From JBMNQI01 sp050944055 (GTDB lineage: Bacteria; Bacillota; Clostridia; Oscillospirales; Oscillospiraceae): 16,499 bases of DNA. Under the pieces are notes generated by a model. The model had not been told where the DNA came from and searched no databases. It saw nothing but the letters and a program-made list of their open reading frames with translations. Shown piece by piece: positions 1 to 4,871 of the stretch. The stretch is taken from contig JBMNQI010000049.1 in NCBI GenBank assembly GCA_050944055.1, positions 1 through 16,499 on the forward strand. The letters are read 5' to 3'. A program made the position numbers and the translations under genes. Numbering within the stretch: the stretch's first letter is position 1; each line of letters starts with the position of its first letter.

Positions 1-1073
1 TTCTCCTGAAGCCCTGTCAGACAGTCCAGGCACCTCAGGCACGGGATGATCTCGCCCGCTTTGCCGAGCCTTGCCTTGTTGGGGAAATCCGGATCCGCCA
101 TCAACGCCCTGGCCATGGCGACAAAATCCGCTTTCCCGGCGGAGAGGACCTCCTCGGCAAGCTCGGGGGTATTGATCGCGCCAATTGTTGCCACCGGCGT
201 GTTAGGCACCGCCTTCTTAACGGCCTCGGCCATCCAAACATTGCAGCCGTTCTCAAGGAAGATTGTCGGATGCGTGATCACGGCGCCCTCGTCTGTAGAG
301 TCCCTCGCAGCCGACACGTGAATAAGGTCAACCTTGTCGGCAATCAGCTTGCAGAAGGCGGTGGTATCGTCTATATGATGACCGCCCTCGCACAGCTCGT
401 CACCGCTCACTCTGTATTCGATTAAGAAGTCGTCTCCGACCGCTTCTCTTACACGGTCGATGACCATCAGCGGGAATCTCGCGCGGTTTTCAATCGAGCC
501 TCCGAATTCGTCTGTCCTCTTGTTAAACTCGGGAGCTAAAAACTGGCCCAGAAGCCATCCGTGAGCCCCGTGTATCATACACATGTCGAAGCCCGCTTCC
601 TTAAGAAGAGTTGCATAACGCGCAAAGGAATCAGCGATTTCCTCCATTCTTTCGATCGACATTTCATCGACCTGCTGCCCGTCCCACCTGATAAAAGCCG
701 AGGGAGCGGCAGGATTTCTGCCGAATTTGTCAACGGGATAGGCTGAACCGCCGTGACACAGCTCCAAAGACGCGACCGACCCGTGCCGCTTGATAGCCCG
801 GGCGAGTTCTGAGAGCCTTGGCAATATGCCTCTGTCGAAGTTGAGCCAGCCTCCGCCAAGCTTGCATATCTCGGCCTCCACCATGCCACCGCCGACTGTA
901 ACCTGGGCTGCTCCGCCCCTGGCCTTCGTCTCATAATAGGCAATGAAGTTGTCGTCCGGATAGTTGTTCGCAGTCAGCCACGAAATCATATTAGGCGCAC
1001 CCAATATCCGGTTTTTAAAGGTAATACCTTTTATTTTCAGCGGCTCAAAAAGCTTAGGGTAGTATTCGTTCAT
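1..1073 (-). CDS. Old yellow enzyme family NADH:flavin oxidoreductase / 2-enoate reductase-like (partial, 3' end beyond window)
   Basis: About 357 codons are visible; the stop lies left of the window. The reading frame gives an FMN-binding TIM barrel of the old yellow enzyme family. Residues 168-173 read HGAHGW, followed by LLGQFLAPEFNKRTDEFGG and SIENRARF, the hallmark active-site and phosphate-binding stretch. H168 and H171 match the His pair that binds the substrate carbonyl in YqjM-type enzymes; the following Tyr is Trp here (W173). Near the left edge, PCLRCLDCLTG provides three cysteines (C-x2-C-x2-C), suggesting the iron-sulfur site of the long enoate reductase/dienoyl-CoA reductase branch, which usually carries a further FAD/NAD domain downstream. 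The likely reaction is reduction of an activated C=C bond; the substrate is unknown. The ATG is preceded by GGAGG seven bases upstream. It is transcribed away from the lysR gene and is probably that regulator's target. Confidence 0.9.
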   Translation of the reverse strand, partial: MNEYYPKLFEPLKIKGITFKNRILGAPNMISWLTANNYPDDNFIAYYETKARGGAAQVTVGGGMVEAEICKLGGGWLNFDRGILPRLSELARAIKRHGSVASLELCHGGSAYPVDKFGRNPAAPSAFIRWDGQQVDEMSIERMEEIADSFARYATLLKEAGFDMCMIHGAHGWLLGQFLAPEFNKRTDEFGGSIENRARFPLMVIDRVREAVGDDFLIEYRVSGDELCEGGHHIDDTTAFCKLIADKVDLIHVSAARDSTDEGAVITHPTIFLENGCNVWMAEAVKKAVPNTPVATIGAINTPELAEEVLSAGKADFVAMARALMADPDFPNKARLGKAGEIIPCLRCLDCLTGLQE

Positions 1074-1080
1074 CGAAAAG

Positions 1081-1085
1081 CCTCC
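1081..1085 (-). promoter_or_regulatory. Ribosome binding site of the flavin oxidoreductase
   Basis: GGAGG on the minus strand lies seven bases before the ATG at 1073 and supports that start. The encoded N-terminus, MNEYYPKLFEPLKIKG, is a normal beginning for this family. Confidence 0.8.
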
Positions 1086-1114
1086 AAATACGCAGAAGCG
1101 CTAGTTTTACCTTA

Positions 1115-1143
1115 ATCATAGCACGGCCCGAACGCAATGTTAA
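1115..1143 (-). promoter_or_regulatory. Predicted sigma-A promoter for the flavin oxidoreductase
   Basis: On the minus strand a -35 TTAACA (1143-1138) and a -10 TATGAT (1120-1115) are separated by 17 bases. Each hexamer matches consensus at five of six positions. Transcription would begin near 1108, about 35 bases before the start codon. The palindrome at 1152-1171 begins nine bases upstream of the -35, where a LysR-type activator would contact RNA polymerase. This is read from sequence only. Confidence 0.65.
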
Positions 1144-1151
1144 ATAGTTCT

Positions 1152-1171
1152 AATGCATAAGCTTATGCATT
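1152..1171. promoter_or_regulatory. Perfect 20-bp palindrome, candidate operator for the LysR-type regulator
   Basis: AATGCATAAGCTTATGCATT is its own reverse complement over all 20 bases. It lies midway between two divergent predicted promoters, nine bases from one -35 and seven from the other. LysR-type proteins commonly bind a dyad centred roughly 50 to 65 bases upstream of the target's start site, and this one spans about -44 to -63 relative to the predicted oxidoreductase start. It is even-centred, so it is not a textbook symmetric T-N11-A box. Operator function is inferred. Confidence 0.6.
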
Positions 1172-1178
1172 CAAACCA

Positions 1179-1206
1179 TTGACTTATAATAGCCTTGCGA
1201 TATAAT
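1179..1206 (+). promoter_or_regulatory. Predicted sigma-A promoter of the lysR gene
   Basis: TTGACT (1179-1184), a 16-base spacer and a perfect TATAAT (1201-1206) form a strong promoter. Transcription would start near 1213. This excludes the ATG at 1204, inside the -10 region, and the upstream TTG at 1195 as starts of lysR. The palindrome just upstream of the -35 would allow autoregulation. Confidence 0.7.
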
Positions 1207-1239
1207 GGCAGAAAGCATATTAGCATCGAGAGGTGGCTT

Positions 1240-2133
1240 ATGACGCTAGATCAGATAAGAAATTTTATAGCGCTGGCTGAGTTCCAAAGCTTTACCAAGG
1301 CCGCCGAACGCGCGTATATTACGCAGCCCTCGCTGAGCCGGAGCATTGCCAGTCTGGAAAGCTCCTTGGGCATCAGGCTGCTGGACAGGGATACTCGTTA
1401 CGTCACATTGACGGAAGCCGGGAAAATACTGTATGCGGAAGGCAACCGCATCCTGGACGACCTGTATTATCTTGAAAACCGGCTGAAGGATATGGCTTTG
1501 GGCATAACAGGTGTTCTGTCCATACTGGCGCCGGACTTTTATTACGGGCCTTTTTCAGAGCGCTGCCAGTTGTTTTCGCAGGATTACCCTCTGGTAAATC
1601 TTGAAATCTCGGCGGAGCGAAGCTGGCAGATCCCGGAATGCATATTGATGCGTAAGGCGGATATCGGCCTGACGTTCCAGCACGAGGTGGAAACGGACGA
1701 GCTGGAAAGCGTGAAGCTCGGCTCCGATCAGCTCTGCGTTCTGGTGCCGAAAGGGCATCCGCTTGCAGGCAAGGAAAAGGTCTCGCTGGGCGAGCTTCAG
1801 ACAGATGAGATCCTGTTTTTCGGAGATTCTTCCGTCAAGAACTCCGGCTGCGGAGCTCTTATTCCCGAGCTCCAGGAAGAGCTGAAAACCCCGGCTGAAC
1901 ACCACATCATCAGTTCGCTTGATACCGCCCTGCAGCGCATGTATGCCGGCCAGGGAATCGTGGTCCTCCCGGCCTGCGTCGGTTCCGTCAGATCACACCG
2001 GACAAACTGCCGCATGCTGATGCTCGATATACCCGGCATGGCGCTCGATGTTGTTTTGGTATACAGAAAAGATAATACAAACCCTTCCGTCAGTAATTTT
2101 ATTAATCTGAGCTTAGACGGCCCGCGCAAATAA
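1240..2133 (+). CDS. LysR-type transcriptional regulator
   Basis: A 297-residue LysR-family protein of normal length. Residues 1-60 form the winged helix-turn-helix: MTLDQIRNFIALAEFQSF, then TKAAERAYITQPSLSRSIAS and LESSLGIRLLDR, a near-consensus LysR DNA-binding domain. A linker helix follows, then the two-lobed periplasmic-binding-protein-like effector domain (from about residue 90), with the typical LCVLVPKGHPLAG segment. The ATG at 1240 is chosen because GAGAGGTGG sits just upstream and because the longer open frame from 1195 would start inside the promoter. The gene is divergent from the flavin oxidoreductase across a shared palindrome, so it most likely controls that gene, probably as an activator, and its own expression. 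The effector cannot be told from sequence. Confidence 0.92.
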   Translation: MTLDQIRNFIALAEFQSFTKAAERAYITQPSLSRSIASLESSLGIRLLDRDTRYVTLTEAGKILYAEGNRILDDLYYLENRLKDMALGITGVLSILAPDFYYGPFSERCQLFSQDYPLVNLEISAERSWQIPECILMRKADIGLTFQHEVETDELESVKLGSDQLCVLVPKGHPLAGKEKVSLGELQTDEILFFGDSSVKNSGCGALIPELQEELKTPAEHHIISSLDTALQRMYAGQGIVVLPACVGSVRSHRTNCRMLMLDIPGMALDVVLVYRKDNTNPSVSNFINLSLDGPRK

Positions 2134-2154
2134 GTCTTAGGCCAATACTTTTCA

Positions 2155-2206
2155 GGGTGTTTAAACGGGCAGGCTGCATGGCCTGCCCGTTTAAACACCC
2201 GTTTTT
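2155..2206 (+). terminator. Strong intrinsic terminator of lysR
   Basis: Arms 2155-2174 and 2181-2200 are perfectly complementary over 20 bp, with a six-base loop (TGCATG) and a following GTTTTT. The stem holds both an AT-rich core (GTTTAAAC) and GC-rich ends. It starts 21 bases after the lysR stop. The minus-strand gene ending at 2205 converges on it, but the minus-strand side of the hairpin lacks a T run, so it is a good terminator in one direction only. Confidence 0.9.
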
Positions 2207-2561
2207 ATTGCGCTGAAGGCGACCAGTCGTAAAAATACGCCCCGTGATTTACATCAGTGTTCTTAATCAGCTCAAGTATGCTCAGCGCTTCCTGTTTCGA
2301 GATTTTTCCTCCGGTGAACAGGCGGAAACCGTTGCTTTCCGGCCTTACAAACGTTACGGTGCCTTTACGGTTGAGATAGGGAATATCATTAATGAAACGT
2401 ATTGTATCTTCGGCGCTCGATAAAACTGCGAAGAATTTCGGCCCTTTTATGAACGTATTTACTATTCTGCTCTCGGCTTCTCCGCCCCGGCAGTTTTGAA
2501 GCTTTTCCTGAATGTAGTGAGAGTTGTTTGTTTTTCTGAGAAAAGCACTCTTCAGGCTCAT
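2205..2561 (-). CDS. Hypothetical protein, 118 residues
   Basis: I do not recognise this protein. The open frame extends upstream to 2732, but the ATG at 2561 has AAAGGAG seven bases before it and gives the plausible start MSLKSAFLRKTNNS; the upstream extension is weakly coding and would cover the promoter region. The protein is soluble, with no membrane segment or signal peptide. It is mixed alpha/beta: a helical N-terminal third, strand-like segments (FFAVLSS, GTVTFVRP, GFRLFTGG), then a helix KQEALSILELIKN and an aromatic end (GAYFYDWSPSAQ). No catalytic motif or Cys cluster is visible. It is divergent from mraZ and convergent with lysR, so it forms a single-gene unit. The regular hydrophobic pattern and good ribosome binding site support a real gene. 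Confidence 0.7.
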   Translation of the reverse strand: MSLKSAFLRKTNNSHYIQEKLQNCRGGEAESRIVNTFIKGPKFFAVLSSAEDTIRFINDIPYLNRKGTVTFVRPESNGFRLFTGGKISKQEALSILELIKNTDVNHGAYFYDWSPSAQ

Positions 2562-2591
2562 GTCTATTCTCCTTTGTGTCTTGTTGATTGG

Positions 2592-2630
2592 CTTATATAT
2601 TAATCTATTAAGCTTACAAAACCTGTCGAA
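2592..2630 (-). promoter_or_regulatory. Possible promoter and Spo0A-box-like site of the 118-residue protein gene
   Basis: On the minus strand TTGTAA (2619-2614), a 16-base spacer and TATAAG (2597-2592) make a modest promoter 30 to 60 bases before the start codon. Five bases upstream of this -35, the plus strand reads TGTCGAA (2624-2630) followed by further A residues, identical to the 7-base Spo0A box. A given heptamer occurs by chance about twice in a window of this size, so regulation by Spo0A is only a suggestion. Confidence 0.35.
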
Positions 2631-2660
2631 AAAATTTATTGCCAGGCTCAGATTGGAAAC

Positions 2661-2681
2661 CCGCCCCACCGGCGGTTTTTT
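2661..2681 (+). terminator. Weak terminator-like hairpin upstream of mraZ
   Basis: A five-bp GC stem (CCGCC and GGCGG) with a five-base loop is followed by six T residues. No plus-strand gene lies directly before it, so it could only catch readthrough from lysR. The short stem makes this a low-confidence call. Confidence 0.35.
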
Positions 2682-2741
2682 ATGTTTACCGAGAACACAA
2701 TATATTGGGGCTGTATAGCCGCGCTTATACAAGCTAATAAA

Positions 2742-2756
2742 ATGAGTGCGAAAAAG
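2742..2756 (+). repeat. 15-bp motif shared with the ftsZ upstream region (copy 1)
   Basis: ATGAGTGCGAAAAAG is identical to 14226-14240. Here it lies 24 bases upstream of the mraZ -35 element, about -75 to -61 from the predicted start, where an activator could bind. The preceding bases AAA extend a partial match (AAAATGAGT) to the ftsZ -10 region at 14205-14213. Confidence 0.6.
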
Positions 2757-2780
2757 TTATGTAAATTTCAGGATTTGCTA

Positions 2781-2810
2781 TTGACATACCGGGAATTCAT
2801 GTCTTATACT
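2781..2810 (+). promoter_or_regulatory. Main predicted sigma-A promoter of the dcw operon (PmraZ)
   Basis: A perfect TTGACA (2781-2786), an 18-base spacer and TATACT (2805-2810) lie upstream of mraZ. Transcription would start near 2817, directly at the first MraZ repeat, giving a leader of about 70 bases. No other strong plus-strand promoter is visible before ftsZ, so this probably drives all ten genes from mraZ to ftsQ. Confidence 0.8.
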
Positions 2811-2817
2811 TATTGCA

Positions 2818-2847
2818 GTGGTGGAAAGTGGTGGAATAGGGAGCAAA
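2818..2847 (+). promoter_or_regulatory. MraZ operator: three tandem 10-bp repeats
   Basis: Three units with 10-bp periodicity read GTGGTGGAAA, GTGGTGGAAT and AGGGAGCAAA. MraZ is known to bind G-rich direct repeats spaced one helical turn apart in front of its own gene. The first two units are nearly identical and the third is degenerate. They start at the predicted transcription start, so bound MraZ would block initiation or promoter clearance, consistent with autorepression of the operon. Confidence 0.8.
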
Positions 2848-2887
2848 TACATAGTAAAATCCCACAGTTCGGCAAGGAGGTGTAACT

Positions 2888-3304
2888 TTGACAGGGAAAT
2901 ATCAGCACACAATAGACTCAAAGGGTCGACTGTTTATCCCTGCCAAGCTCCGGGACGAACTCGGCAAGGTGTTCTATGTCACGATAGGCATGGACGCCTG
3001 CCTTTCCATGTACTCAATGGAGAGCTGGAACAGCTTTACCGAAAAGTTTGACCAGCTCCCGTACTCGCAGTCACGCCGTATGCGCCCGCTTTTCGCCAAC
3101 GCGGCTAAATGCGAGATGGACGCCCAGGGGCGCATACTTATTCCGGCCGAACTGAGGCGATACGCAAACTTAAAGAAGGACGTACTGATCATAGGCGTTT
3201 CCAGCCGCGCGGAAATCTGGAACCCGGAAGCTTACAGCCAATTCGAGCAGCCGCTTATGGAGCCGAGCGCTTTGGGCGAGGCTATGAGCGAGCTGGGATT
3301 CTGA
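2888..3304 (+). CDS. mraZ: Transcriptional regulator MraZ
   Basis: A 138-residue MraZ of usual length with two SpoVT/AbrB-like swapped-hairpin repeats. The DxxxR motifs are in DSKGRLFIPAKLRDELG (residues 10-26) and, in the second half, DAQGRILIPAELRRYA. MraZ forms ring-shaped oligomers that bind direct repeats in its own promoter and repress the dcw operon. It starts at TTG (2888): AAGGAGG ends seven bases upstream and no ATG or GTG is near in frame. It is the first gene of the operon and ends one base before rsmH. The three repeats at 2818-2847 are its expected target. Confidence 0.97.
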   Translation: MTGKYQHTIDSKGRLFIPAKLRDELGKVFYVTIGMDACLSMYSMESWNSFTEKFDQLPYSQSRRMRPLFANAAKCEMDAQGRILIPAELRRYANLKKDVLIIGVSSRAEIWNPEAYSQFEQPLMEPSALGEAMSELGF

Positions 3305-3305
3305 T

Positions 3306-4244
3306 ATGGAGTTTTACCATTTACCGGTCCTGCTCAACGAATGCATTGAGGGGCTGAACATACGCCCGGACGGCGTATATGTTGACGGCACCCTGGGCGG
3401 GGCGGGCCATTCAGCCGAAATATTAAAAAGGCTGCGCAAAGGACGGCTTATAGGCATCGACCGCGATAAAGAGGCGCTGGAGGCGGCTCGGGACCGGCTT
3501 AGACAGTTCGGCGGCAGCTTTATTCCCGTGCACGGGAATTTCGGCGACCTGCGAACAATTCTTGAAGGACTTAATATTGAAAAAGCCGACGGGCTTTTGT
3601 TTGATTTCGGAGTATCCTCGCCGCAGCTGGACGAGGCCGAAAGAGGCTTCTCCTATACAAAGGACGCGATGCTGGATATGAGAATGGACAGGGAAGCGCC
3701 TCTCACGGCCCGCGATGTTGTCAATTACTGGCCGGAGGAGCAGCTTCGAAGAATTCTACGCGAATACGGGGAAGAGCGCTACGCGTCACGTATAGCCTCC
3801 GCGATAGTCAGACGCAGAGAGCTCTCTCCGATTGAAACGACGCTGGAGCTGGCCGAAGTCATTCGCGGCGCAATGCCAGGCGCGGCGCTGCGCGAAAAGC
3901 AGCATCCGGCAAAACGCAGCTTCCAGGCCATACGCATGGCGGTAAACTCCGAGACGGAGGAGATTGAGCGCCTGCTTGAGTCGCTGCCGGACTGCATGAG
4001 CGAGGGCGCGAGGGTCTGCATAATAAGCTTCCATTCGCTGGAAGACAGATGCGTAAAAAATTATTTTCAGAACTACGCTAAGGGCTGCACCTGCCCTCCG
4101 GAATTTCCGGTCTGCGTCTGCGGCAAAAAGCCCATCTTCAGGCTTATTACAAAAAAACCTATAACGGCGAGCGAACAGGAATTAAAGATTAACCCGCGGG
4201 CAAGGAGCGCCAAGCTCCGCATCGCGGAACGGACAGGCGATTAG
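3306..4244 (+). CDS. rsmH: 16S rRNA (cytosine(1402)-N(4))-methyltransferase RsmH (MraW)
   Basis: A full-length 312-residue SAM-dependent methyltransferase that N4-methylates C1402 of 16S rRNA in the ribosomal decoding centre. The SAM-binding glycine loop DGTLGGAGHS is at residues 27-36 and the acidic ribose-contact motif IDRD at 51-54. LLFDFGVSSPQLD (97-109), GFSY (114-117) and LDMRMD (123-128) are RsmH signatures, as are AIRMAVNSE and ISFHSLEDR later on. A cysteine-rich stretch near the C-terminus (CTCPPEFPVCVCGKKP) is also usual in this family. It starts one base after mraZ stops, so translation is probably coupled; its own ribosome binding site is weak. Confidence 0.97.
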   Translation: MEFYHLPVLLNECIEGLNIRPDGVYVDGTLGGAGHSAEILKRLRKGRLIGIDRDKEALEAARDRLRQFGGSFIPVHGNFGDLRTILEGLNIEKADGLLFDFGVSSPQLDEAERGFSYTKDAMLDMRMDREAPLTARDVVNYWPEEQLRRILREYGEERYASRIASAIVRRRELSPIETTLELAEVIRGAMPGAALREKQHPAKRSFQAIRMAVNSETEEIERLLESLPDCMSEGARVCIISFHSLEDRCVKNYFQNYAKGCTCPPEFPVCVCGKKPIFRLITKKPITASEQELKINPRARSAKLRIAERTGD

Positions 4245-4258
4245 CCAGAGGCAGAATT

Positions 4259-4804
4259 ATGACAGCAGCAGTAAAGGAAAAGAGATATAATCCGGCTTTC
4301 GGAAGCTACCGTGAAGCATACGTTCACGGGACCGCCGCGCCTAAACGCAAAGCTGTCGAAGCAGCGGAGGCGGTCCAGCAAGTACGTGCCGAGGTACAGG
4401 CAAGACCCGTCAGGGCATACGGCATTTCGTTCTCGACGGTGCTGTGCCTTCTGGGCACATTAGCCCTCGTCGTTATGCTTCTGATGAATTACGTAAATAT
4501 GACAAGTATAACGGACAGGTCGGTGCGCCTGAAGGAAGAGCTCGCACAGCTCAAGGAAGAAGAGCTGGTGCTAAAGGCGCAGTATCAGAGCGCAATCGAT
4601 CTCAAGGAGATCGAACGATATGCGATAGAAGAGCTTGGAATGATGGTGCCCGGCGCCAACAACATTGTCTACATTGACATGTCGGGCCCTGATAAGGTCG
4701 TCATCAGCGGCAACGGCGCGTCGGACGAAAACGCGCGGACCGACACCGGAGAGACGTCCGGCAATTTCGGGCTGCTGTCTGCAATAGTGGAATATTTCAA
4801 ATAA
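4259..4804 (+). CDS. ftsL: Cell division protein FtsL (septum formation initiator-like)
   Basis: A 181-residue bitopic membrane protein at the standard ftsL position between rsmH and the PBP gene. A cytoplasmic tail of about 56 residues (Ala-, Lys- and Arg-rich) precedes one membrane helix (about 57-79, VLCLLGTLALVVMLLMNYV). An extracytoplasmic coiled coil follows (about 85-112, rich in Glu, Leu and Lys), then IERYAIEELGM (118-128), the typical end of the FtsL/FtsB coil. FtsL pairs with a DivIC/FtsB partner and FtsQ/DivIB to activate FtsW and the class B PBP. The protein is longer than many FtsLs because of an acidic, Gly/Ser/Thr-rich tail (about 150-169) that ends in a short amphipathic segment, GLLSAIVEYFK. 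Sequence identity in this family is low, so the name rests on topology and position. Confidence 0.85.
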   Translation: MTAAVKEKRYNPAFGSYREAYVHGTAAPKRKAVEAAEAVQQVRAEVQARPVRAYGISFSTVLCLLGTLALVVMLLMNYVNMTSITDRSVRLKEELAQLKEEELVLKAQYQSAIDLKEIERYAIEELGMMVPGANNIVYIDMSGPDKVVISGNGASDENARTDTGETSGNFGLLSAIVEYFK

Positions 4805-4871
4805 TACAAGCCATATAAATCTAGGGAGCGGGGATAACTCTGCTCCTAAAAATTACTTTGGGGAGACGGCC

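Larger units (their letters stand above)
2562..2887. other. 326-base divergent intergenic control region between the 118-residue gene and mraZ
   Basis: This AT-rich stretch holds no convincing gene. In order it contains: the ribosome binding site and possible promoter of the minus-strand gene; a small GC hairpin at 2661-2675 (CCGCC, loop CCACC, GGCGG) followed by TTTTTT, which resembles a weak plus-strand terminator and could stop readthrough before mraZ; a 15-base motif at 2742-2756 repeated upstream of ftsZ; a consensus promoter at 2781-2810; three MraZ-type repeats at 2818-2847; and the mraZ ribosome binding site at 2875-2880. Short open frames crossing it have no ribosome binding site. 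Confidence 0.7.

Noticed and set aside
46..943. Plus- and minus-strand open frames inside the flavin oxidoreductase region (46-321 plus, 575-943 minus)
   Set aside because: Both lie in alternative frames of the partial old yellow enzyme gene, whose own frame shows clear family motifs.
1195..1239. Upstream start of lysR at 1195
   Set aside because: It overlaps the -10 hexamer of the predicted promoter, and the ATG at 1240 has the ribosome binding site and the conserved N-terminus of the family.
2768..2798. Possible sigma-H promoter before mraZ (AGGATTT and GGGAATT elements)
   Set aside because: The spacer is 13 bases rather than 11 to 12 and both leading purines are missing. It overlaps a much better sigma-A promoter.
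2682..2885. 67-codon open frame before mraZ that includes MSAKK
   Set aside because: It crosses the promoter and the MraZ repeats and lacks a ribosome binding site. The shared 15-mer it contains is better read as DNA.
4805..4871. Imperfect hairpin (TAGGGAGC / GCTCCTA) and TATAAA in the ftsL-PBP gap as an internal promoter or attenuator
   Set aside because: No -35 lies at correct spacing, and the stem has a bulge and a 12-base loop with no T run.
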